From positions 62,001 to 126,000 of the forward strand of contig VOPR01000033.1 in assembly GCA_009594995.1 (NCBI GenBank): DNA of 64,000 bases, written 5' to 3'. The position numbers were made by a program, and so were the translations under genes. This stretch comes from Nitrospira sp. GTDB taxonomy: Bacteria > Nitrospirota > Nitrospiria > Nitrospirales > Nitrospiraceae. Below the pieces are notes generated by a model. The model was not told the DNA's origin. It was given only the letters and a program-made list of their open reading frames with translations, and searched no databases. Below are positions 34,219 to 42,964 of the stretch, in pieces; the first letter of the stretch is position 1; each line of letters opens with the position of its first letter.

Positions 34219-36057
34219 TTACGGTTGCGACTGATCCGTCCGGCGCACGACATCGGGGTATTCCGGATTCATCCATCCTTCGGCTGGCTCGATGACCATG
34301 TTGGCGCGGAATTCTTCGCGCGGCAGATAGGGGTACATATCCTCGATGGGTGTCTTCCAGCCGAAGATCCTCGGCTCATAGGTGTGGAACTCGTGCATGT
34401 CCACGTCGCACACCACCGGACCGTCGAACGCCAGCACCTCGTCGATCTTGGCGTCCATTTCGGCATGGTTGCGAATAGCCACGGTCTTGATGCCATAGGC
34501 CTGGACGATCTTTTGGAAGTCCGGGGGGTTGTACCCTTTGGGTCCGCAGGCTTCTGCACGGCCCTGAAAGTTCGTCTCCTGGTAGGCCTTGGTGATGCCG
34601 TAAATGTGGTTGTTGAGGATGAAGGTCTTCACCTTCACGCCGTAGTTGACGAAGGTCTGGAGCTCCTGCGGATTCATGTTGAATCCACCGTCGCCGATGG
34701 TGCAGACGACTTGACGGTTCGGCGCGGCAAACCAGGCGCCCATCGCTCCGGCGAACGAGAATCCCATGGGCGAGTTGCCGTTGTTGCTCAGGTTTCTCTG
34801 GCCATATTTTGTCTCGAAGGCATGGTTGCTGACGACGATGTTTCCGCCACAGTCCCCGACCAGAATGTCGGTGGTACCCATTTTTTCGGACAGCCGGCGC
34901 ATGAATGCATAGGGATGCACCCGCTCGCGCTGTGCGAAGAACTCAGGCCGGACGGGATCGTACTGGCGTTTCCACTCCATCACCCGTTCTGTCCACCCGG
35001 CATAATCCGGCAACGGTTTGCTGCGGCGATCTAAAGCGATCAGCAGGCGCTGGGTGAAGACTTTCGCATCGCAAAGAATGTTCACATCGAAGGGCACCTG
35101 CTGAAACTTCCGCTGCACCATCGCCGGGTCGATTTCGACGAGATACTTCTTGGCCTGGCGCGCAAAGCTCTGCACATTGCCACCGGTGATACGGCCGGAG
35201 ATACGGCTGCCGATCGACAGCAGCAAATCGCTGTTCTGAATCCCGAAATTACGGCCCGCCCCTCCGTAGGTCCCGACCCGGCCGCCATAATTTTCATAGT
35301 CGGAGCTGATGACATCCAGGGCATTCCAGGTCGGAAAACAAGGCAGGTTGAGTCGTTTGCCCAGCGCCCGCACATCGTCCTGCGCATCGGCCAGGCGCAC
35401 GCCCCCGCCGACGAGGATCACCGGGCGTTCTGACTGTTGAAGGTCGTTGATGAAACGGGCGATCTGCTGGTCAACGACCGTAAGGTCGAAACTCATGGCG
35501 GCCGGCGGCTCAAAACCCATGAGCTGTTTGGCGTCGACCAGGGCCTTTTGCACGTTGAGTGGAATATCCAGCAACACCGGACCGGGTCGACCCTCCTGGC
35601 ACATCCACAGGGCCTTTTCCAATTCAAACCGGACATCTTCTGGATTCAGGATCATCTTGGCGTATTTGGTCACCGGCGCCGCCATCGCGACAATATCCGT
35701 CTCCTGAAACCCGATTTGCCGAATCGATGGATCGGGGCGGAGAAAACGCGAATTGATCTGGCCGGTAAGGAAGACGCACGGCACCGAATCGTAGAAGCAA
35801 TTGCCCATCGAGGTGAGCAGATTCATTCCGCCCGGTCCGCTGGTCGCAATGGCCACACCGGGCACGCCTTTGACCTTGGCATAGGCTTCAGCGGCGAATC
35901 CGCCGGCCTGCTCATGCATGACTGCAACATATTCCGTGGCGGCGGTGCGGGTGAAGGCATCAATGAGATCGCCGTTCGCCGCGCCGTAGACGACGAACAT
36001 CTTGTCGATGCCGCGTTCCGCCAATGTATTGATGATGTAGTCCGCAACCTTAATCAT
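34219..36057 (-). CDS. ThDP-dependent enzyme of the acetolactate synthase family
   Basis: The 612-residue protein has the three-domain layout. N-terminal Pyr domain: AVMHEQAGGFAAEAYAKV with the catalytic Glu in HEQ near residue 52. Middle domain about 190-330. C-terminal PP domain: GDGGFNMNPQELQTFVNYG ... NNHIYG, the GDG-x-NN diphosphate site. Housekeeping acetolactate synthase would normally be next to ilvN or ilvC; here neighbours are radical SAM, aminotransferase and sugar genes. ThDP enzymes of this family include YerE and related enzymes that attach a two-carbon unit to keto-deoxysugars, so a branched sugar is a reasonable guess. The ATG at 36057 (AGGA upstream) is preferred; the frame is open to 36111. 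Confidence 0.82.
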   Translation of the reverse strand: MIKVADYIINTLAERGIDKMFVVYGAANGDLIDAFTRTAATEYVAVMHEQAGGFAAEAYAKVKGVPGVAIATSGPGGMNLLTSMGNCFYDSVPCVFLTGQINSRFLRPDPSIRQIGFQETDIVAMAAPVTKYAKMILNPEDVRFELEKALWMCQEGRPGPVLLDIPLNVQKALVDAKQLMGFEPPAAMSFDLTVVDQQIARFINDLQQSERPVILVGGGVRLADAQDDVRALGKRLNLPCFPTWNALDVISSDYENYGGRVGTYGGAGRNFGIQNSDLLLSIGSRISGRITGGNVQSFARQAKKYLVEIDPAMVQRKFQQVPFDVNILCDAKVFTQRLLIALDRRSKPLPDYAGWTERVMEWKRQYDPVRPEFFAQRERVHPYAFMRRLSEKMGTTDILVGDCGGNIVVSNHAFETKYGQRNLSNNGNSPMGFSFAGAMGAWFAAPNRQVVCTIGDGGFNMNPQELQTFVNYGVKVKTFILNNHIYGITKAYQETNFQGRAEACGPKGYNPPDFQKIVQAYGIKTVAIRNHAEMDAKIDEVLAFDGPVVCDVDMHEFHTYEPRIFGWKTPIEDMYPYLPREEFRANMVIEPAEGWMNPEYPDVVRRTDQSQP

Positions 36058-36082
36058 GGCCGTTCCTTTCCCCTCTCCTCCG

Positions 36083-37591
36083 CTAGGCAGCTGCATTCGT
36101 CGCCTCATCATGATGCCGGCGCCGGACCTGGTGCCGGCACATGTCCGCGACGTGTGTGGCGACGTGCGGGCCGAACGTGCGGTGCAACATGCTCAGATAC
36201 TGTGGATGCGTGAAGTACTCGATGAAGGCACGGTCACGGAATGCCAGGACCTGCGTTGCCGTGAGATGGTCGGTCGGCAGCGGCCGGCACTCGTAGGCAT
36301 GCTGCGCGTACCCGATCCAACCGGGGCCGTCCTGGTCATCCGGCAGGGCCCACTGTTTCTGTTTGGCCAGCGTATAGAGCGGTGAACCGGGATAGGCCAT
36401 CGCACAGTACAAATTGGCCCATTCCGTATTGAGGGTGAGGGCCAGGTCCAACGTGGCGCGCATGCTTTCCAGCGTGTCGTCGGGCAGACCGAAGATGTAG
36501 TTGGCGGCGACATGAATGCCGTACGAGCGGATCTTGTCGACTGTTGCTACGATGTCCCGTTCCCCGAAGCGGCCCTTTTCGACGCCGTCGCGGACATGCT
36601 GACTTCCGGACTCGATGCCCAGCCCCAACCAGGTAAACCCGGCCCGTGCGAGTTTGCCCAGCACTTCGTCCTGGACCGTGTCCACCCGGGCATAGGCCCA
36701 GATATTGAGCCGGTATCCCCGTTCGATGATGCGATCGCAGATGCCGAGTACATGGCGCCGATTCAGCACGAACATTTCATCGGGGATCTTGATATTGGTC
36801 ACGCCATAGTCCTGAACCAACCGGTCGATCTGGCCAATCACATTGTCAGGGCTCCAGGTTCGCAACATCGGCGTGCCGAACGGCGCATTGATGCAGCAGA
36901 AGGAGCAGGTAAACGGGCAACCCAAACTGGTCTGGAGCGATGCATAGGGCGCACGCGCTTCGAGATTTCCGAAACAGTGCCAGTTGTGGGCGCGATACCG
37001 GGTCATATCGAGGAGATCCCAGGCCTGTCCCGGCAACTCGCGATCCAGATTGGTCAGCAGTTGTGCCGGAGCATTGCCGACTGCCACACCCTGCTCCATG
37101 TGCCAGAGGCCGGGAACCTCTCGCAGCGAATGTTGCGGCGCACGTAAGGCAATCACCAGACCGAGGATCGTAGCCGGGCCTTCCCCCTGGCAGACATAGG
37201 TGTAGGGCTCTTCCAGCAGCGTGCGCTTCGGCAGCGCGGAAGGGTGTGTGCCCATCACCAGCGTAGGAATATCGGCGAGCGTATTGAGGATTTCGCAGAC
37301 TTTCCGGCCGGCCGGCATGCATTGCGTGGATGCGGAGGGTTGCTGCCCATAAATGACGAAGACCGCCAACCTTGGCGCGATCGCGGCGATTTGCTCTGCC
37401 GTCTGCTGGTGATTCAATCCTTGCGCTTCTGCATCCAGAATGGCCACCGAGCAGCTGTGCTGCCGCAGATACGTGGCGATCAGCCCGGACCAGACCGGTG
37501 GTTCAATCGCGGCAAAATCCCGACTCAGTTCCTGATACACCTGGACCCGGCTGGGAGGCGTCACCAGCAATACGTCAAGCGGCTTGGACAC
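36083..37591 (-). CDS. B12-binding radical SAM protein (second copy)
   Basis: The 502-residue protein starts VSKPLDVLLVTPPSRVQV, has a cobalamin-binding-like domain at about 1-160 (HSCSVAILDAEAQG, VMGTHPSALPKRTLLEE), and a radical SAM core with LGCPFTCSFCCINAPFG near residue 220. A GTG at 37591 with GGAGG five bases upstream is a better start than the TTG at 37615. It overlaps the aminotransferase gene by 17 bases. The two radical SAM proteins of the run share only the class layout and are not recent duplicates. They may act in succession on one sugar or sugar-lipid. No accessory gene such as a B12 reductase adjoins. Confidence 0.85.
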   Translation of the reverse strand: MSKPLDVLLVTPPSRVQVYQELSRDFAAIEPPVWSGLIATYLRQHSCSVAILDAEAQGLNHQQTAEQIAAIAPRLAVFVIYGQQPSASTQCMPAGRKVCEILNTLADIPTLVMGTHPSALPKRTLLEEPYTYVCQGEGPATILGLVIALRAPQHSLREVPGLWHMEQGVAVGNAPAQLLTNLDRELPGQAWDLLDMTRYRAHNWHCFGNLEARAPYASLQTSLGCPFTCSFCCINAPFGTPMLRTWSPDNVIGQIDRLVQDYGVTNIKIPDEMFVLNRRHVLGICDRIIERGYRLNIWAYARVDTVQDEVLGKLARAGFTWLGLGIESGSQHVRDGVEKGRFGERDIVATVDKIRSYGIHVAANYIFGLPDDTLESMRATLDLALTLNTEWANLYCAMAYPGSPLYTLAKQKQWALPDDQDGPGWIGYAQHAYECRPLPTDHLTATQVLAFRDRAFIEYFTHPQYLSMLHRTFGPHVATHVADMCRHQVRRRHHDEATNAAA

Positions 37592-38795
37592 GGCAGCCTC
37601 CAATTTTCTGCGCAAAGGCGATCGTGCGCGACACCCCTTCCCGAACGTCCTCCCCGTCTCCGCAGGTAGCCAGGCGGATAAATGAGGCGTAGTCCTGGCC
37701 GAAGCAGCGACCCGGAGTGACTGCGGTGTGGTGCTCCTCCAGCAGTCTGCGGCAAAAAGTCATATCGTCGAGACCGGTCCCGGCGATATCGACAAACAGA
37801 TAAAACCCTGATTGCGGATGGCTACAATACAGCAGCCCGGACTTATTGATGCGGTGATGACAGGAGTCGATCAAACGGCTCCCATGCGCCCGTACTGTTT
37901 CGGCATACCGGTCCAGGACAGACAACCCTGCGAGACAGCCCATCTGGGTAAAAGCGGGAAGACATGAATAGAGTGTGGAATTGGAGAGCGCGATCTTCGT
38001 GATGACTGACTCATGGGCGACAGCGTAGCCGGTTCGAAATCCGGGAACCGACAACACCTTGGAAAACGAAGACATGATCACGACATGTTCAGTCTGGGGA
38101 GAGGCCAGAGTGCAAAACGCACGGTCAAAGCTCAGATCGGCGTAGGTCTCATCACTCAAGAGCCAGATCCCCGCCTTCTCGCAACGCGCGACCAGTTCGC
38201 GAAGGATCGCCGCGCTATACACCGCCCCGGTCGGATTGTTCGCATTGTTGACGATAATCGCACGCGGCCTGGCCGCCACTGCCGAATCGACCGCCTGCCG
38301 TGATAGATGAAACCCATCGTGCTCCGGCAACGGGATGGGCACGACTTCAAGCCCGAGATGCGTTGCGGCAGCCCAGTAGGAAGGAAACGCAGGCGTGAAC
38401 AGGACGACCCGTTCCCCCGGATTGCAGGTGATGTCCAGAAATTGATGAATGAGCAGATTGGCCGGACTGATCACGACCTGAGCCGAGGTGACTCCCTGTC
38501 CCGTCAAGGATGTGTAACGATCGGCCAGCGCCGCACGCAACTCCATGACACCTGCCATCGGCGCATACCCGAGTTGCCCGCTCTGAAGCGCCTGCATCGT
38601 GGCGTTGAGAATTTCCTTGGGCGGGGCCATGCGCGGATTGCCGAGTTCGAGGTGATAAATGCGATGTCCCTGCCGCTCCAGGAACTGCGCCCGATCCATC
38701 ACGCGGAACATTTCCTGACCGATCAGACGTTCCCCACGTGATGAAAAGGCCGGTCGCTGTGGAGGCTGAGGACTTGGTGCAGCCTTGGACGTCAT
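37575..38795 (-). CDS. Fold-type I aminotransferase (class I/II)
   Basis: The 406-residue protein has ELGNPRMAPPKEIL near residue 50, NNANNPTGAVYSAAILREL, WLLSDETYADLSFD and SSFSKVLSVPGFRTGYAV, in which the Lys forms the PLP Schiff base. The Arg in the C-terminal ASFIRLATCGDGEDV region binds substrate carboxylate in relatives, so an amino acid or similar keto-acid substrate is more likely than a sugar. It may supply an amino donor or an N-acyl precursor. The ATG at 38795 overlaps the upstream gene's TGA by 4 bases (ATGA). The frame is open to 38861 but that part mirrors the nucleotidyltransferase coding sequence. Confidence 0.86.
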   Translation of the reverse strand: MTSKAAPSPQPPQRPAFSSRGERLIGQEMFRVMDRAQFLERQGHRIYHLELGNPRMAPPKEILNATMQALQSGQLGYAPMAGVMELRAALADRYTSLTGQGVTSAQVVISPANLLIHQFLDITCNPGERVVLFTPAFPSYWAAATHLGLEVVPIPLPEHDGFHLSRQAVDSAVAARPRAIIVNNANNPTGAVYSAAILRELVARCEKAGIWLLSDETYADLSFDRAFCTLASPQTEHVVIMSSFSKVLSVPGFRTGYAVAHESVITKIALSNSTLYSCLPAFTQMGCLAGLSVLDRYAETVRAHGSRLIDSCHHRINKSGLLYCSHPQSGFYLFVDIAGTGLDDMTFCRRLLEEHHTAVTPGRCFGQDYASFIRLATCGDGEDVREGVSRTIAFAQKIGGCRVQAA

Positions 38796-39556
38796 CGCGA
38801 CATGGATCCTTGTTTGTGATGGATGAGCGAGGTCTGGAAATACGCCGGTGCGTCCGCCCACGTAGCACGGAAATGTGCGAGGCGCTCAGGAGTGCCGATG
38901 TCGTAGAGCGGGCTGGCTGTGACAAATCCGTAAGAGGGATGGGTCACGAGTTGCGGGAGCAATTCGCGTTCAATGGACCAGACGCTCTGGTTGGGGAACA
39001 GTGCGGTGACGGTTCGATCGAACAGGTAGATGCCGGCATTGTGGTATCGCGTGGTCCGCGTGCGTGGTTTTTCAACCATCGAAAGCAGGCGATCATCTTC
39101 TCCCAGCGCTACCGCTCCGGTGTCATCGCGGGAATCGGCCTGGGTGACGGTGATCGTCGCCCGCGCCCGTTTGCGATTGTGGAAGCGCAGCAGTCGTTCC
39201 GGATCGATCTCGCAAAACGAGTCACCGTTGAGCACCAAAAACGGATTGCTGCGAACCAGCGGCATGGCATGCGCCAGCGCGCCGCCCGTGCCCAGAGGGG
39301 CAGGATCGCGAACGAACTTGGTCTCATAGGCGCCACGATGGCGCAGGAACCAGTCCTCGATCATGTCGCCGAAATGTCCTGTGCTGAAGATAAAGCGCCG
39401 GGCGCCATGCCGCAGGAAATGCTCGACGAGCAGCGACACAAAGGGCCGGCCATGAATTTCGGCCATCGGTTTGGGACGATCCGACACCACGGATTTCAGG
39501 CGAGTACCAAGCCCCCCACACAGAATGATGACGTCACAGTCGGCAAACTGCCCCAT
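38792..39556 (-). CDS. hddC: Sugar-1-phosphate nucleotidyltransferase, HddC-like
   Basis: The 254-residue protein has VIILCGGLGTRLKSVVSDRP near residue 10, the nucleotidyltransferase signature, then FSTGHFGDMIEDWF, PLGTGGALAHAMPLV and VLNGDSF with the metal-binding Asp. Closest recalled relatives are HddC enzymes that turn heptose-1-phosphate into GDP-heptose, though many glucose- and mannose-1-phosphate transferases share the fold. Pairing with an HddA-like kinase directly upstream strengthens the heptose reading. The ATG at 39556 comes one base after the kinase TAG; the frame reaches back to 39574 but those codons overlap the kinase. The gene is coupled to the aminotransferase by a 4-base overlap. 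Confidence 0.75.
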   Translation of the reverse strand: MGQFADCDVIILCGGLGTRLKSVVSDRPKPMAEIHGRPFVSLLVEHFLRHGARRFIFSTGHFGDMIEDWFLRHRGAYETKFVRDPAPLGTGGALAHAMPLVRSNPFLVLNGDSFCEIDPERLLRFHNRKRARATITVTQADSRDDTGAVALGEDDRLLSMVEKPRTRTTRYHNAGIYLFDRTVTALFPNQSVWSIERELLPQLVTHPSYGFVTASPLYDIGTPERLAHFRATWADAPAYFQTSLIHHKQGSMSR

Positions 39557-39557
39557 C

Positions 39558-40628
39558 CTAAGCTGCCTTTCCAATGAGCGCGGCCTTCAGCCGGGATGCG
39601 GTCTGAGCGGAACTCTGCGCCCAAACATCGTCCAGCATCAGCTGATCTTCCTGATAAAAAACAATTTGAGTGCCCAGGCTTTCAAACTTAAACGGCACCT
39701 GGAGCAATCCGGGAAGGGCCAGACGAATCCGTTCATGATCTTCCGGTCTCGCGAACAGCAGCATGAATCCGCCGCCGCCTGCGCCTAACAATTTCCCCCC
39801 CAACGCGCCAGCCGCCCTCGCCGCCGAATAGATATCGTCAATTGCCTGGGTCGTGATTCGTGAGGTCAAGCGTCGTTTCAACATCCAGGCTTTGTGCAGC
39901 ATGGAGCCGAAGTCCGCGAGGTCGCGGTCTCCGGTGAGAATCGAAATGCCTTCCTCGACCATCTGCAACATCGCCGACAACTCAGCTTGACGATGTTTCG
40001 TGAGATCGATCTGCTCGCGGGCGACTTCGGAAGCGATGCGCGAAAACCCGGTGAAATAGAGTTGAAGATGGCTTTGAAAGGACGCAAGCCGGTCGGGCCG
40101 CATAATGATCGGCGTATACCCGATGTCCCCGTTAGGAAAAAACGTCGCCTTGCACAGCCCGCCATGCGCGGCCAGAACCTGATCCTGGCAACCGACGGCC
40201 TCGCCGAGCACATTCTGCTCAACATGGATCGCGGCTTCAGCCAGCTGAGCCTTGCTGGGCATGATGTGTTGCAATGCGTAAAGCGTATGGAGGAGACCGA
40301 CGGTGAATGAGGAACTGGAGCCCAATCCCGTCCGGGCGGGCAGGTCTCCGTCGTGATGAATCTCCAGCCCCTCGTCGATGTTCAGATATTTCAGGACGCC
40401 GCGCACTGCGGGATGCTCGATCTCCTGATTGTTGTTCACGAGTTCGATACGCGAATAGGCAATCCTCGTCCGATGTTCGAAGAACGGCGGCAGCTGGCGG
40501 CAACTGATGTAGCAAAATTTATCGATGGTGGTTGCCAGCACCGCGCCGCCATGCTCACGAAACCAGACGGGATAGTCGGTGCCGCCACCGAAGAAGGAGA
40601 TTCGAAACGGTGTTCGGCTGATAATCAT
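39558..40628 (-). CDS. hddA: GHMP-family sugar kinase, HddA-like
   Basis: The 356-residue protein starts MIISRTPFRISFFGGGTDYP, the exact opening of D-glycero-D-manno-heptose-7-phosphate kinases (HddA). The ATP-binding GLGSSSSFTVG lies near residue 95 and the C-terminal GGKLLGAGGGGFMLL is the third GHMP motif. Family role: phosphorylation at C1 to give heptose-1,7-bisphosphate. The other heptose genes (gmhA isomerase, gmhB phosphatase) are not in the window, so either they lie elsewhere or the substrate is a related sugar such as fucose- or mannose-like ones used by near relatives. It follows the epimerase gene by 30 bases. Confidence 0.82.
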   Translation of the reverse strand: MIISRTPFRISFFGGGTDYPVWFREHGGAVLATTIDKFCYISCRQLPPFFEHRTRIAYSRIELVNNNQEIEHPAVRGVLKYLNIDEGLEIHHDGDLPARTGLGSSSSFTVGLLHTLYALQHIMPSKAQLAEAAIHVEQNVLGEAVGCQDQVLAAHGGLCKATFFPNGDIGYTPIIMRPDRLASFQSHLQLYFTGFSRIASEVAREQIDLTKHRQAELSAMLQMVEEGISILTGDRDLADFGSMLHKAWMLKRRLTSRITTQAIDDIYSAARAAGALGGKLLGAGGGGFMLLFARPEDHERIRLALPGLLQVPFKFESLGTQIVFYQEDQLMLDDVWAQSSAQTASRLKAALIGKAA

Positions 40629-40658
40629 CCCCGCCCTCCCCGTCGGCCAGACGCTGTC

Positions 40659-41606
40659 TCAGACATTGGCATATTGTCCGGCTTTGATGATCGTGTAGCA
40701 CTTCACCAGCTCGCGAATCCCTCGATCCAGCGACCATTCGGGCTTGAAGCCGGCTTCCAGCAAACGCTGGTTCGAGACAATGTAGTCGCGCTTGTCCGGG
40801 TCCTCGCCGATCGGCGCCTCGAACGACACGAAATTCGGAAGCACCCGCTGGATCTCACGGCAAAGTTCGAGCTTCGAGAGATTGGCGTCGTCCAACCCGA
40901 CGTTGTACGGCCGGTTCTTCATTTCCTCGAAGTGATCGATCGCATGGAGAAACGTGCGCACGACATCGCGAATATGGATGTAGTTGCGCTTGCAGTGGCC
41001 TTCAAAGACCACCACGGCGCGATCATGCACCGCGCGCCAGACGAAATCGTTGACCAGCAAGTCCATACGCATCCGAGGCGAGACGCCGAAAACCGTCGCC
41101 AGGCGCAGGGTGATGGCATTGCCTCGATCCAACACGGCCCGCTCCGCCTTCACTTTGGTCTCGCCATACAGGCTGATCGGCCGGAGCGGCGAATCTTCCG
41201 TGCAGGGCACACCAGGCTGACCGATGCCATACCCGCTGTTCGTAACGGGAAAAATGATTTGTTGGCGCGGCGAAGAGAGCTTGCAGAGCAACTGCACGGC
41301 CTCGAAATTGACCGAGTAGGCCCCGACCCGGTCCCGGTCGCAGAGAGGCGCTCCAACCAAGGCGGCCAATGGAATGATGATATCGACTTTCCGGAGTAAG
41401 TCTGTCAGCAGTCGCTCATCCCGGCAGTCGCCGCGCACAACCTGAAATCTGTCCTCGGCGCAACAGTCCATCAGGCTGTTCTGCCGGTAGAGAAAATTGT
41501 CGAGCACGGTCACGGCATAGCCGCGGTCGAGCAAGCGTCTGGTGAGGACGGATCCGAGGTAGCCGGCGCCGCCGGTGACAAGGACATGAGTCGAGCCTGT
41601 CGTCAT
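40659..41606 (-). CDS. NAD-dependent epimerase/dehydratase (extended SDR)
   Basis: The 315-residue protein has HVLVTGGAGYLGSVLTRRLL (GxxGxxG) at the start, TVLDNFLY with the Asp that selects NAD, DIIIPLAALVGAP, then SLYGETKVKAER with the catalytic Tyr and Lys. Family members oxidise C4 of nucleotide sugars for epimerisation or 4,6-dehydration. RDVVRTFLHAIDHF and the YNVGLDD segment are the usual substrate loop. In the run it would act between the nucleotidyltransferase product and the PLP enzyme upstream. ATG at 41606; 92 bases separate it from the PLP-enzyme gene. Product (epimer or 4-keto-6-deoxy sugar) is undetermined. Confidence 0.82.
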   Translation of the reverse strand: MTTGSTHVLVTGGAGYLGSVLTRRLLDRGYAVTVLDNFLYRQNSLMDCCAEDRFQVVRGDCRDERLLTDLLRKVDIIIPLAALVGAPLCDRDRVGAYSVNFEAVQLLCKLSSPRQQIIFPVTNSGYGIGQPGVPCTEDSPLRPISLYGETKVKAERAVLDRGNAITLRLATVFGVSPRMRMDLLVNDFVWRAVHDRAVVVFEGHCKRNYIHIRDVVRTFLHAIDHFEEMKNRPYNVGLDDANLSKLELCREIQRVLPNFVSFEAPIGEDPDKRDYIVSNQRLLEAGFKPEWSLDRGIRELVKCYTIIKAGQYANV

Positions 41607-41698
41607 AGTCGAACGAGCTCCCTGTTAATTGGCACACACCGACAGATATCTTTCGGCAACAAGCGCATGTGAAGCGCTGTGCTGGCTGCTCCCCTTGC

Positions 41699-42892
41699 TC
41701 ATGCGGCCTCCAGGACGATACGCGAGATGTGCAGGACATCCTGCTCGGTCATGGAGGCGTGATTCGGAAGAAAAAATCCGCAATGATGGACCCGGTCGGC
41801 CACGGGGAAGCTGGCCTTTCCGTACCGGTTCATCCAGAACGGATGCAGGCCCAGGTTTCCGGCTGAGAAAATTCGCGTTTCCACCCCTTCAGTCACCAGC
41901 GCCCGGACGATGCGCTTCCGTTGTTCAGGGGAATCGGCCAGCAAGCCAAACGAAATACTCGCAACCTTGCTGCCCTGCGGAGGCCGCTGGGTGTAAAACC
42001 GCCCGCCCAATTGCCGCAGGTATAACTCATGGTTGACCTGTCGACGGCCCGTCATCCAATCCAGCTTGCGCAGTTGCTCGATTCCGATGAAGGCATTGAG
42101 ATCCGTCGATCGCAGGTTGAATCCCGGCTCGTAAAACACAAAGGGCGAATGGAAGTCGTCGACCTGATACTGGTCGACCAGTTCCTGATGGCGTGCCGAA
42201 TCCACATCCTTGCTCCACCCGTGACTGCGCAACATCAGCAGCAGATCCGCGAGCTGTTTATCGCTGGATGACACCATTCCGCCTTCGATCGTGGACATCT
42301 GGTGGCCGAAGTAGAATGAGAAGCTGGCCATGTCGCCGAACGTGCCGACTTTCCTCCCCTCATACTCTGCCCCGATGGCGGCGCAGGCATCTTCGAGAAG
42401 ATAAAATCCATAGCGGTCTTTGAGCGACTGCAACTCGCGCATACGATGGGGCACGCCGAGTACCTGGACCAGCAGCACGGTCTGCGCTTCATGGCGTTTC
42501 AGGAGATCTTCCAGATGGTTGAGGTCGAGGCCGAATGTGTCCGGGTCTGCCTCGCACATGAGCGGCGAAAAGCCGAACTGGATCGCCGGAGCGATAGACG
42601 TGACCCAGCCGACACTGGGCACGACAACATTGGTGTTGCGCAACTTTCCCGATCGCAGCAAGGCGTAATACATGAGAAGGTTGGCTGACGACCCCGAATT
42701 GCAATGTACTGAATAGGGGCGCCCCAGCCATTCCGACCACTGCCGCTCAAAGTCGAGTGTCACCGCTCCTTTTGTCAGACGCGGATAGGTTCGAAGCCAT
42801 TCGATCAAATGATCAATGTCCTGCCGGTCGATGGTGTCCTGGGCCAGGCACCATCGCGGATTCAGCTTGGCACTCTGTGCATGAAGCGTCAT
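41699..42892 (-). CDS. DegT/DnrJ-family PLP enzyme with His at the lysine position (ColD/RfbH-like dehydratase)
   Basis: The 397-residue protein has the DegT fold: HCNSGSSANLLMYYALL, VVPSVGWVTSIAPAIQFG and LLEDACAAIGAEYEGRKVG. The segment that normally holds the PLP-binding Lys (FSFxxxK...TIEGG) reads FSFYFGHQMSTIEGGM, so His stands where Lys should be. In ColD and RfbH/E1 the same change turns an aminotransferase into a nucleotide-sugar 3-dehydratase that makes 3-deoxysugars. I therefore predict a 3-dehydratase rather than an aminotransferase. ATG at 42892 with GAGGG about nine bases upstream; a TTG further out is unlikely. First gene of the long glycosylation run. Confidence 0.82.
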   Translation of the reverse strand: MTLHAQSAKLNPRWCLAQDTIDRQDIDHLIEWLRTYPRLTKGAVTLDFERQWSEWLGRPYSVHCNSGSSANLLMYYALLRSGKLRNTNVVVPSVGWVTSIAPAIQFGFSPLMCEADPDTFGLDLNHLEDLLKRHEAQTVLLVQVLGVPHRMRELQSLKDRYGFYLLEDACAAIGAEYEGRKVGTFGDMASFSFYFGHQMSTIEGGMVSSSDKQLADLLLMLRSHGWSKDVDSARHQELVDQYQVDDFHSPFVFYEPGFNLRSTDLNAFIGIEQLRKLDWMTGRRQVNHELYLRQLGGRFYTQRPPQGSKVASISFGLLADSPEQRKRIVRALVTEGVETRIFSAGNLGLHPFWMNRYGKASFPVADRVHHCGFFLPNHASMTEQDVLHISRIVLEAA

Positions 42893-42964
42893 GGTTGTCG
42901 TCCCTCTTGCGCCAAAATGAGAGCCTGCGTCTGTCAAAAGACGAGGAGTCGCACAGGGATACCA

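Noticed and set aside
37591..37615. TTG start for the second radical SAM gene
   Set aside because: A GTG 24 bases inside has a perfect GGAGG spacing and better family fit.
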